Position numbers and translations under genes: made by a program
Source: an uncultured Collinsella sp.
GTDB lineage: Bacteria > Actinomycetota > Coriobacteriia > Coriobacteriales > Coriobacteriaceae
Assembly: GCA_900765185.1 (NCBI GenBank)
Contig: CAAFQT010000080.1
Location: forward strand, 1-7,725
Direction of reading: 5' to 3'
Length of the DNA: 7,725 nt
Shown here: positions 1 to 5,767 of the stretch, piece by piece
How the letters are laid out: each line of letters starts with the position of its first letter
Position numbering within the stretch: position 1 is the first letter of the stretch
The notes under the pieces: model-generated
The model's input: the letters and a program-made list of their open reading frames with translations, nothing else
What the model was told of the DNA's origin: nothing
Databases searched by the model: none

Positions 1-902
1 CCTACGGCGAGAAGGCTGCTGAGGCTGTCGCTGCCGTCGAGCCGGGCAAGGTTCTCGTTCTCGAGAACGTCCGCTTCGATAAGCGTGAGAAGAAGAACGA
101 TCCCGAGATCGCGAAGAAGCTCGCTTCCTATGGTGACGTCTTCGTTCTCGATGCCTTCGGCACCGCTCACCGCGCCCAGGGTTCCGTCGTGGGCCCCGCC
201 GCTTACCTGCCTGCCGTCGCTGGCTTCCTGCTCGAGAAGGAGGTCGACACGCTGACCGGCATCTTCGCCGAGCCCGAGCGCCCCTTCGTCGCCATCGTCG
301 GCGGTTCCAAGGTTTCCTCCAAGATCGGCGTTCTCGATCACCTCATCGACTCCGCTGACACCCTGATCATCGGTGGCGGCATGGCCTACACCTTCTTCCT
401 GGCTCAGGGCCTTTCCGTCGGTCAGTCCCTCAAGGAAGAGGACTGGGTCGAGCGCGCCGGCGAGATGCTCAAGAAGGCTGAGGAGAAGGGCGTCAAGATC
501 CTGCTCCCCATCGACAACCGTGTTGCCGATCACTTTGGCGAGGACGCTGTCCCCGAGGTTGTTGCTTCCGACGCTATCCCTGACGACCGCGAGGGCATGG
601 ACATCGGTCCTAAGACCGAGGAGCTCTACGCCGAGGCCGTCAAGGGCGCCAAGACTGTGTTCTGGAATGGCCCCATGGGCGTCTTCGAGTTCGACAACTT
701 CGCTCACGGCACCCAGGCTATCGCCGAGGCTGTCGCCGAGGCCGACTGCACCTCGATCATCGGCGGTGGCGACTCTGTCGCGGCTGTCAACAAGTTCAAC
801 CTGGCCGACAAGATGAGCTGGATCTCCACCGGTGGTGGCGCTTCCATGGAGCTCGTCGAGGGTAAGGCCCTGCCCGGAGTGGAGGCGCTTCTCGATGCCT
901 AA
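1..902 (+). CDS. pgk: Phosphoglycerate kinase, 5'-truncated by the window edge
   Basis: Phosphoglycerate kinase reversibly transfers phosphate from 1,3-bisphosphoglycerate to ADP, the first ATP-yielding step of glycolysis, in the cytoplasm. The frame is open from base 3 and gives 299 residues before TAA at 900-902. Family enzymes are about 395-400 residues, so roughly the first 95-100, including the start codon, lie outside the window. Visible landmarks in order are the ENVRF block (63-77), the DAFGTAHRAQ block (150-179), GGSKVSSKIG in the nucleotide domain (about 300-329), FWNGPMG (660-680) and the glycine-rich GGGDS loop (762-776) that holds nucleotide phosphates. The C-terminal STGGGAS and LPGVEAL elements are intact, so the 3' end is complete. 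An ATG at 189 is internal, since conserved PGK sequence continues upstream of it. The last 8 bases overlap tpiA, implying co-transcription and probably coupled translation. A gap (GAPDH) gene is the usual upstream neighbour (inference). Confidence 0.97.
   Translation, partial: YGEKAAEAVAAVEPGKVLVLENVRFDKREKKNDPEIAKKLASYGDVFVLDAFGTAHRAQGSVVGPAAYLPAVAGFLLEKEVDTLTGIFAEPERPFVAIVGGSKVSSKIGVLDHLIDSADTLIIGGGMAYTFFLAQGLSVGQSLKEEDWVERAGEMLKKAEEKGVKILLPIDNRVADHFGEDAVPEVVASDAIPDDREGMDIGPKTEELYAEAVKGAKTVFWNGPMGVFEFDNFAHGTQAIAEAVAEADCTSIIGGGDSVAAVNKFNLADKMSWISTGGGASMELVEGKALPGVEALLDA
881..885 (+). promoter_or_regulatory. Ribosome binding site of tpiA inside the end of pgk
   Basis: GGAGG lies 9 bases before the ATG at 895, within the last codons of pgk. 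It supports 895 as the tpiA start, rather than the in-frame ATG at 832, which would add 21 residues with no resemblance to the family N-terminus. Confidence 0.75.
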
Positions 903-1662
903 TCGCACCCTTCTCATCGCTGGTAACTGGAAGATGAACAACGACGTCGCCGAGGCCGCCAAGCTCGCCGACGAGCTGGCTCAGGCTCTGCCCGAGGTTC
1001 CGGCTGGCGTCGAGGTGCTCGTCTGCCCTCCGACCATCGACATCACCACGGTTCATGACCGCATTCAGGCTGCCCCCATCGCCCTCGGTGCACAGAACGT
1101 GTACTGGGAGGCCAAGGGTGCCTTCACCGGTGAGTCCTCTTGCGACATGCTCAAGTCCGCTGGCTGCACTTACTGCATCATCGGTCACTCCGAGCGTCGT
1201 GATTACTTCCACGAGACCGACGAGGATCAGAACAAGAAGGCCAAGGCTCTCGTTGCCGCCGGTCTTGTTCCCGTCTTCTGCTGCGGCGAGTCCCTCGAGG
1301 TTCGCGAGGCTGGTACCTATGTCGAGCACGTCGTGAACCAGGTCAAGGCTGGCCTTGCTGGTCTTGAGATCACCTGCCCCAAGCAGGTCGTCGTCGCCTA
1401 CGAGCCCATCTGGGCCATCGGCACCGGCAAGACCGCTACCGCCGAGGACGCTCAGGAGGTCTGCGGCGCTATCCGTGAGACCCTCAAGGAGATGTTCGGC
1501 GAGGAGCTCGCTAACGGCATCCGCGTCCTGTACGGTGGTTCCGCTAAGCCCGGCAACATTGCCGAGCTCGTCGCCAAGCCCGACGTTGACGGCGCCCTCG
1601 TGGGCGGCGCTTCGCTCAAGGCTGCCGACTTCGCCTCTATGGTCGTCAAGGCAGGCGAGTAG
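895..1662 (+). CDS. tpiA: Triosephosphate isomerase
   Basis: This enzyme interconverts dihydroxyacetone phosphate and glyceraldehyde 3-phosphate in glycolysis and gluconeogenesis. The protein is 255 residues, normal for the TIM-barrel family. Catalytic residues are all present: Lys13 in GNWKMN, the electrophile His98 in IIGHSERR, and the base Glu170 in AYEPIWAIGTGK, whose following segment is the mobile phosphate-gripping loop 6. The phosphate-binding YGGSAKPGN and GALVGGASL motifs close the barrel. The start at 895 fits the family N-terminus (PNRTLLIAGNWKMN) and the GGAGG site 9 bases upstream. It overlaps pgk by 8 bases and ends 5 bases before gpmI, so all three are very likely one transcript. 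Oddity: eight cysteines, including positions often hydrophobic in the family (CTYCIIGHS, FCCGES), whereas the visible PGK has one. Confidence 0.97.
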   Translation: MPNRTLLIAGNWKMNNDVAEAAKLADELAQALPEVPAGVEVLVCPPTIDITTVHDRIQAAPIALGAQNVYWEAKGAFTGESSCDMLKSAGCTYCIIGHSERRDYFHETDEDQNKKAKALVAAGLVPVFCCGESLEVREAGTYVEHVVNQVKAGLAGLEITCPKQVVVAYEPIWAIGTGKTATAEDAQEVCGAIRETLKEMFGEELANGIRVLYGGSAKPGNIAELVAKPDVDGALVGGASLKAADFASMVVKAGE

Positions 1663-1667
1663 GACAT

Positions 1668-3221
1668 ATGGCACAGCGTCATCTTCCTGCACTCCTGATT
1701 ATCATGGATGGCTGCGGCCTTGCTCCGGCCGATGGTGAGAACGCCGTCGCCGCTGCCAAGACGCCCTTCCTTGATAGCCTATACGAGAAGTATCCTCACA
1801 CCACGCTCGGTGCTTCGGGCGAGGACGTGGGCCTTCCCGACGGCCAGATGGGCAACTCCGAGGTAGGCCACCTCAACATCGGTGCCGGCCGCATCGTGTT
1901 CCAGGAGCTTTCGCGCATCAACAATGCCATCAAGGACGGCTCCATCGCCAAGAACGAGGTCTTCGTCAAGGCTATGGACGACGTCAAGGCTGACGGCAAG
2001 ACTCTCCACCTCATGGGCCTTATGAGCCCTGGCGGTGTTCATTCTCACATGAACCACGTCGAGGCTCTGGTCAAGATGGCTGCCGAGCACGGTGTCAAGA
2101 CCGTTCGCGTCCACGCCTTCATGGATGGCCGCGACGTTGACCCGCAGTCCGGCGCTGGCTATATGAGTGAGTTCTGCGCCTTCCTGGCGAAGATCTCCGA
2201 GGAGACCGGTTGCGACGCTCGCGTCGCCACCGTCTCGGGCCGCTATTGGGCCATGGACCGCGACAACCGTTGGGAGCGCATCCAGCGTGCCTACGACGTC
2301 ATGGTCAACGCGTCCGATGCCGATGTCGACCCTGTTGCCGGTATCAAGGCCTACTACGAGAAGGATCCGCGCGGCGACGAGTTCGTCGAGCCCTTCGCTG
2401 CCCACAACGAGGGCATCCACGAGGGCGACGCGGCTATCTTCTTTAACTTCCGTCCCGACCGCGCTCGTCAGATGACCCGCGTGTTCACGGACAAGGAGTT
2501 CGACGGCTTTGAGCGCGAGCAGATCAAGCTTTCGCACTTTGTGACGATGACCGAGTACGATCCGACGTTTGACGTCGAGGTCGCCTTCCCCAAGACGTTC
2601 CCCGAGAACGTTCTGGCCGACGTTATCGCCGCCAATGGCCTGAAGCAGCTGCACACCGCCGAGACCGAGAAGTACGCCCATGTGACGTTCTTCCTCAACG
2701 GCGGCATCGAGGAGCCCAAGGAAGGCGAGGAGCGCGTGCTCGTCGCTTCCCCCAAGGTCGCTACCTACGATCTGCAGCCTGAGATGAGCGCTCCCGAGGT
2801 TACCGAGAAGCTTGTCGCCGCCATCAACGAGGATCGCGCTGATTTCTACATCGTGAACTTCGCGAACTGCGACATGGTTGGTCACACCGGTGTCTTCGAC
2901 GCCGCCGTTAAGGCCGTCGAGGCTGTTGACGATGCCCTGTCCAAGGTTGTCCCGGCAATTCTCGCCAAGGGCGGCTTTGCGCTGATCACCGCCGACCACG
3001 GCAACGCCGACCACATGTTTGACGTTGCTTCCGACGGTTCCAAGCATCCGTTCACGGCTCACACCACCAACCGTGTGCCGTTCATCATCGTTGATGAGAA
3101 GGCACAGCTCACCGGTATCGAGGACGGTCGTCTTTCCGATATCGCTCCGACTATGCTCACCATGGCTGGTCTGGAGCCTTCCGCCGAGATGACGGGTCGC
3201 GTGCTCGCCACCGAGGCCTAA
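1668..3221 (+). CDS. gpmI: 2,3-bisphosphoglycerate-independent phosphoglycerate mutase
   Basis: This enzyme converts 3-phosphoglycerate to 2-phosphoglycerate through a phosphoserine intermediate and two Mn2+ ions, in lower glycolysis. The 517-residue length is typical of the bacterial iPGM family (alkaline-phosphatase superfamily). The metal ligand Asp14 (IIMDGCG) and the catalytic Ser64 (QMGNSEVGH) are present. So are the other metal-site residues: Asp402 and His406 (NCDMVGHTG), Asp443 and His444 (TADHGNADH), and His465 (HTTNRVP). The central part (about residues 110-300) carries the MSPGGVHSH, HAFMDGRD and SGRYWAMDRD blocks of the transferase domain. The start follows tpiA by 5 bases. Its only Shine-Dalgarno-like run is AGGA at 1661-1664, 3 bases from ATG and overlapping the tpiA stop, so translation is probably coupled to tpiA. 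A strong terminator follows. Small oddity: DGCG where the family usually has an aromatic residue (DGWG or DGFG). Confidence 0.97.
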   Translation: MAQRHLPALLIIMDGCGLAPADGENAVAAAKTPFLDSLYEKYPHTTLGASGEDVGLPDGQMGNSEVGHLNIGAGRIVFQELSRINNAIKDGSIAKNEVFVKAMDDVKADGKTLHLMGLMSPGGVHSHMNHVEALVKMAAEHGVKTVRVHAFMDGRDVDPQSGAGYMSEFCAFLAKISEETGCDARVATVSGRYWAMDRDNRWERIQRAYDVMVNASDADVDPVAGIKAYYEKDPRGDEFVEPFAAHNEGIHEGDAAIFFNFRPDRARQMTRVFTDKEFDGFEREQIKLSHFVTMTEYDPTFDVEVAFPKTFPENVLADVIAANGLKQLHTAETEKYAHVTFFLNGGIEEPKEGEERVLVASPKVATYDLQPEMSAPEVTEKLVAAINEDRADFYIVNFANCDMVGHTGVFDAAVKAVEAVDDALSKVVPAILAKGGFALITADHGNADHMFDVASDGSKHPFTAHTTNRVPFIIVDEKAQLTGIEDGRLSDIAPTMLTMAGLEPSAEMTGRVLATEA

Positions 3222-3250
3222 GAGAAAACAAATACCGTTTTCTAGTAAGA

Positions 3251-3284
3251 AGGGGGTTGTCCACAACCGGACAACCCCCTTTTT
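3251..3284 (+). terminator. Intrinsic terminator of the glycolytic operon
   Basis: A perfect 12-bp stem (3251-3262 with 3269-3280, starting AGGGGGTTGTCC) has a 6-base loop and is followed by a T run at 3280-3284. It begins 29 bases after the gpmI stop. The loop segment ACAACC (3263-3268) is itself complementary to GGTTGT in the 5' arm (3255-3260), so an alternative smaller fold exists. Confidence 0.93.
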
Positions 3285-3287
3285 GGT

Positions 3288-3305
3288 ATTTCTGCCATTT
3301 CTGCC
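3288..3305. repeat. Two tandem copies of ATTTCTGCC
   Basis: The 9-base unit ATTTCTGCC occurs twice head to tail (3288-3296, 3297-3305), just after the gpmI terminator. It is too short to assign a role and may be slippage-derived filler. Confidence 0.6.
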
Positions 3306-3340
3306 CCGTCCCCGAGTGGCGGGTAGGGGAGAGCGGGGGT

Positions 3341-3351
3341 TATGGTACAGT
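3341..3351 (+). promoter_or_regulatory. Putative extended -10 promoter of secG
   Basis: TGG followed by TACAGT (3343-3351) matches an extended -10 element (TGn plus a TATAAT-like hexamer, 4 of 6). No convincing -35 box lies at the expected distance; that stretch is G-rich (3318-3339) instead, which fits an extended -10 promoter. A start near 3358 would give a leader of about 30 bases ending in the secG ribosome site. The gpmI terminator just upstream makes a separate secG promoter necessary or at least likely. Confidence 0.5.
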
Positions 3352-3387
3352 ACTGGAGTTTGAATTGTTCTATTAAGGAGCTTATCT

Positions 3388-3642
3388 ATGGGTCCGTTCC
3401 AGATTCTTCTGTTTGTCGTTTGGGCTGTCTCTGCCGTGGCGCTGACGATTCTCGTCCTGATGCATTCCGGTAAAGGCACCGGCGTTTCGGATATGATCGC
3501 TAGCTCGCTGTATAACTCCAGCTCTGCCACGGGCGTCATGGAGCAGAACCTCGATCGCCTGACGGTAATTATGGCCGTCGTTTTTGCCGTGTGCGTCGTC
3601 CTGTGCATGTTCTTCTTCCCGCAGGGCATCGTCGGCTACTAA
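3388..3642 (+). CDS. secG: SecG subunit of the Sec protein translocase
   Basis: SecG is the small auxiliary membrane subunit of the SecYEG channel and helps SecA-driven export across the cytoplasmic membrane. The 84-residue product has the two-helix layout of the family: a hydrophobic helix at about residues 5-25, the conserved link LMHSGKGTGVSDM (24-36), a polar serine-rich stretch, then NLDRLT (54-59) leading into a second helix (about 58-77). The start is set by AAGGAG (3375-3380), 7 bases before ATG. The gene sits alone between two terminators. SecG next to triose-phosphate genes is a recurring order in Actinobacteria (gap-pgk-tpiA-secG, from knowledge of the group), with gpmI intervening here. 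The linkage is probably historical rather than functional. Family proteins are short and divergent, but helix layout, motif and context agree. Confidence 0.92.
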   Translation: MGPFQILLFVVWAVSAVALTILVLMHSGKGTGVSDMIASSLYNSSSATGVMEQNLDRLTVIMAVVFAVCVVLCMFFFPQGIVGY

Positions 3643-3667
3643 GCATCGGCGTATATACGTTTGCAAT

Positions 3668-3698
3668 GGGTCTCGCATGTGCGGGACCCTTTTTGTTT
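3668..3698 (+). terminator. Intrinsic terminator of secG
   Basis: A 9-bp stem (3668-3676 with 3681-3689, one G-T pair) with the tetraloop ATGT is followed by TTTTTGTTT (3690-3698). It lies 25 bases after the secG stop and separates secG from the peptide-transport operon. Confidence 0.92.
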
Positions 3699-3922
3699 AC
3701 ATATTTGTAACAGAGTCAAAATATCCCCACATACTGCGCCCAACTAAAGAAATTCTCGACCGTTAACCGGAATCAGCCCCCATTTGTGCATAAAATGCGC
3801 TACTGTATTGCAAAACGTAGGCTCACTTTGCATAACCAGCCATAGCAGTGGGCGGCGTTTTTGCGGTTCGGGTCGGGTTGTCTCGACATATGCCTGGCCG
3901 AACTTACTTTGTCCTATCTCAT
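3699..3922 (+). promoter_or_regulatory. Promoter region and structured leader of oppA
   Basis: No gene is visible here; the stretch is more AT-rich than its surroundings in the first half. Candidate -10 elements are TAAAAT (3791-3796) and TACTGT (3801-3806), neither with a good -35 box, so the start site is unresolved. Three TGCAWAA motifs begin at 3787, 3809 and 3829, spaced 22 and 20 bases, and may be operator sites. If transcription starts near 3800-3815, the leader is about 120 bases. It can fold through GTTCGG/CCGAAC (3866-3871 with 3898-3903), enclosing a small GTCG/CGAC hairpin (3872-3875 with 3884-3887). I see no known riboswitch or T-box signature. Confidence 0.5.
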
Positions 3923-3929
3923 AAGGAGG
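3923..3929 (+). promoter_or_regulatory. Ribosome binding site that fixes the oppA start
   Basis: AAGGAGG lies 5 bases before the ATG at 3935. The in-frame ATG at 3848 has no such site. An out-of-frame ATG at 3930 abuts the site with no spacing and opens a reading frame that stops at 4079, so 3935 is the start used. Confidence 0.85.
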
Positions 3930-3934
3930 ATGGC

Positions 3935-5611
3935 ATGGCTGATTCTATGTTCCACCAGCCCGTTATGGGTCGTCGCGCCTTCGTTGGCGGTACCCTTGCT
4001 GCGAGCTCCATGGCTTTTCTTGCCGCATGCGGCAAGAAGGGCGGCGACGCTTCCGGTTCTGAGTCCGGTTCGACGCTGAACTTCTACATCAACAACCCGG
4101 TCTGCATCGACCCCTACAACGTCCAGGAGGACCAGGGCACTCAGGTCGAGTATCAGCTCTTTGACGCTCTGACCTCTTACGACGCCGAGAAGGGCGAGAT
4201 CGTTCCGCTGGCTTGCGAGTCCTTTGAGTCCAACGACGACGCCACCGAGTTTACCTTCAAGATCAAGAAGGCCAAGTTCCACAACGGTGACGACGTTACC
4301 TCCAAGTCCTTCAAGCTCGGTTGGGAGCGTCTGGTCAACACCAAGTCGGCCATCGCTACCGAGTACGGCCCTTCCGAGGTCTCCTATCACCTTTCCATGG
4401 TCGAGGGCTATGACGACCTGCTTGCCGGTAACGCTACCGAGCTCAGCGGTGTTACGTGCCCCGACGATGAGACCCTCGTCGTCAAGCTGTCTTCCGCTTA
4501 CGCTGACTTCCCCTTCGTCGCCTCTCATCCGGCTCTGGCCCCGGTTCCCGAGTGCGCCGAGTCCGATGTCAAGAGCTTCTATCTTGCCCCGGTCGGTAAC
4601 GGTCCGTTCATGATGGATGGCAAGTGGGAGGATGGCCAGGAGATCAACGTCAAGAAGTTCGACGATTACTATGGCGACAAGGCCAAGATCGATGGCATCC
4701 ACTTCCAGGTCATCAAGGACATGGAGACCGCTTACAAGGAGTTCCAGGCCGGTAACCTCGATGTCTGCGACGTTCCCGTCGCTCAGATCGATGCCGCCAA
4801 GAAGGATCGCGGCGTGTCCAAGGACGGCTACACCATGGGTGACGGCGAGCGCATGCTGCTCGGCGCCGAGCCTTCCACGCACTATCTGACCTGCAACACC
4901 ACGGCCGAGCCGTTCAACAACGCCGACCTGCGTAGGGGCATCTCCCTGGCCATCAACCGTGAGGCCATCTGCAAGACCATCTTCAAGGGTACCCGTACCC
5001 CTGCCGACGGCATTGTTCCTCCGGGCATCGATGGCTACAAGGAGGGCGCATGGGAGTTCTGCGCCTACGATGTCGACAAGGCTAACGAATACCTCGACAA
5101 GGTTGCTCCCGCTGGCGCTAACGGGGATCGTGGCATTAGCGTGACCCTGTCCTACAACCAGGACGGCGGTCACAAGGAGATCATGGAGTCCATCATCGGC
5201 GACCTCGCCAAGGTTGGCGTTACCGCTGTCTCCGATACCCCTGAGTGGTCTGCCCTGCTCGAGCAGTATCAGAACTTTAACTATCAGTTCGGTCGTCTGG
5301 GTTGGATTGCCGACTATCCGATCATGGACAACTTCCTGTATCCGCTGTTCCACTCCGACTCCCTCGGTGGCGACAACCGCTCCGGTTACAACAACCCCGA
5401 GTTCGACGCCAAGGTCGACGAGGCTCGTACTATTGTTGACGACGAGGAGCGCGTCGCTAAGATGCAGGAGGCCGACGCAATGGTCGCTGCCGACTGCCCG
5501 GTCATCCCGATTATGTTCTACACGCACACCATCGCCGGCTCCGATCGCATCAAGCACCTCTATGTCGATCCGCAGAAGCACGCCGATCTGGGTACCGCTG
5601 AGCTCGCCTAA
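3935..5611 (+). CDS. oppA: Oligopeptide/dipeptide ABC transporter substrate-binding lipoprotein (family 5)
   Basis: This is a peptide-capturing lipoprotein that delivers substrate to the OppB/OppC channel from the outer face of the membrane. It has 558 residues, typical of the family. The N-terminus carries a twin-arginine motif (GRRAFVGG, Arg13-Arg14), a hydrophobic stretch and a lipobox LAAC, predicting a lipid-modified Cys32. A glycine/serine linker follows. Family-5 (SBP_bac_5) hallmarks are TFKIKKAKFHNGDDVTS with the following GWERL (about residues 107-132), a GNGPFMMDGKW block, FNNADLRRGISLAINRE (about 327-343) with IVPPG further on, and a C-terminal CPVIPIMFYTHT. It is the first gene of its operon, and its codons are as strongly biased as the glycolytic genes', suggesting high expression. 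Nine further cysteines follow Cys32, many for an exported protein. Peptide specificity (Opp or Dpp type) cannot be read from sequence; nickel or other family-5 ligands are less likely but not excluded. Confidence 0.92.
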   Translation: MADSMFHQPVMGRRAFVGGTLAASSMAFLAACGKKGGDASGSESGSTLNFYINNPVCIDPYNVQEDQGTQVEYQLFDALTSYDAEKGEIVPLACESFESNDDATEFTFKIKKAKFHNGDDVTSKSFKLGWERLVNTKSAIATEYGPSEVSYHLSMVEGYDDLLAGNATELSGVTCPDDETLVVKLSSAYADFPFVASHPALAPVPECAESDVKSFYLAPVGNGPFMMDGKWEDGQEINVKKFDDYYGDKAKIDGIHFQVIKDMETAYKEFQAGNLDVCDVPVAQIDAAKKDRGVSKDGYTMGDGERMLLGAEPSTHYLTCNTTAEPFNNADLRRGISLAINREAICKTIFKGTRTPADGIVPPGIDGYKEGAWEFCAYDVDKANEYLDKVAPAGANGDRGISVTLSYNQDGGHKEIMESIIGDLAKVGVTAVSDTPEWSALLEQYQNFNYQFGRLGWIADYPIMDNFLYPLFHSDSLGGDNRSGYNNPEFDAKVDEARTIVDDEERVAKMQEADAMVAADCPVIPIMFYTHTIAGSDRIKHLYVDPQKHADLGTAELA

Positions 5612-5622
5612 GAGTTTGCAGC

Positions 5623-5660
5623 TTCCGTGAGGGTCAAGTATTTACGTAGACCTCATGGGA
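5623..5660 (+). other. Imperfect hairpin after oppA
   Basis: A stem of about 12 bp with one bulged G (5623-5635 with 5649-5660) and a 13-base loop starts 11 bases after the oppA stop. It has three G-T-type pairs and no T run, so it is not a terminator; it could protect the 3' end of an oppA transcript. Confidence 0.4.
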
Positions 5661-5692
5661 AACATACAGTTCTCCCTAACCTGGGGTAAACT
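5641..5692 (+). promoter_or_regulatory. Weak promoter candidate between oppA and oppB
   Basis: TTTACG (5641-5646, 4 of 6 to TTGACA) and TACAGT (5665-5670, 4 of 6 to TATAAT, the same hexamer as at secG) are 18 bases apart. A second -10-like TAAACT lies at 5687-5692. It could supply extra oppB/oppC transcript downstream of the hairpins. This is a motif match only. Confidence 0.3.
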
Positions 5693-5708
5693 GGCTGATG
5701 GTAATTTT

Positions 5709-5740
5709 GGGATGCCGGTCTGGCGATCGGCATCCCATTT
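5709..5740 (+). terminator. Strong hairpin between oppA and oppB, probable partial terminator
   Basis: A 12-bp stem with one G-T pair (5709-5720 with 5725-5736, arms GGGATGCCG and CGGCATCCC) and a TGGC loop is followed only by ATTTAGG, a poor T tract. It probably terminates some transcripts or blocks 3' exonucleases, so that oppA message exceeds oppBC message. That pattern is common in binding-protein transporters (inference). Confidence 0.65.
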
Positions 5741-5767
5741 AGGTTAATCCCTAGATAGGGGAGTGGT

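Noticed and set aside
189..191. ATG as the pgk start
   Set aside because: In-frame conserved PGK sequence (ENVRF and DAFGTAHR blocks) continues upstream to the window edge.
832..894. Upstream in-frame ATG extending tpiA by 21 residues
   Set aside because: The extension lies inside pgk and does not match the family N-terminus, while ATG 895 does and has GGAGG at a proper distance.
796..1692. 298-codon open frame on the minus strand across tpiA
   Set aside because: It lies opposite a catalytically complete TpiA and resembles no known protein.
1779..3629. 616-codon open frame on the minus strand across gpmI, its terminator and secG
   Set aside because: It is a shadow of the strongly biased codons of gpmI and secG. 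It reads through a clear + strand terminator and promoter, and its translation is leucine/valine/glycine/aspartate-rich with no recognisable domain.
3584..3766. Possible 60-residue small protein overlapping the end of secG
   Set aside because: It runs through the secG terminator hairpin, has no Shine-Dalgarno site and shows no coding-like composition.
3848..3934. Upstream in-frame ATG extending oppA by 29 residues
   Set aside because: It lacks a ribosome site and would bury the signal sequence; AAGGAGG sits correctly for ATG 3935.
3643..3934. Riboswitch, T-box or tRNA in the oppA upstream region
   Set aside because: No cloverleaf, T-box sequence or known aptamer core could be recognised; only a terminator, short repeats and a modest hairpin are visible.
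3914..5581. 555-codon open frame on the minus strand across oppA
   Set aside because: It mirrors oppA with low-complexity composition and no family motif; oppA carries clear family-5 motifs and a signal sequence.
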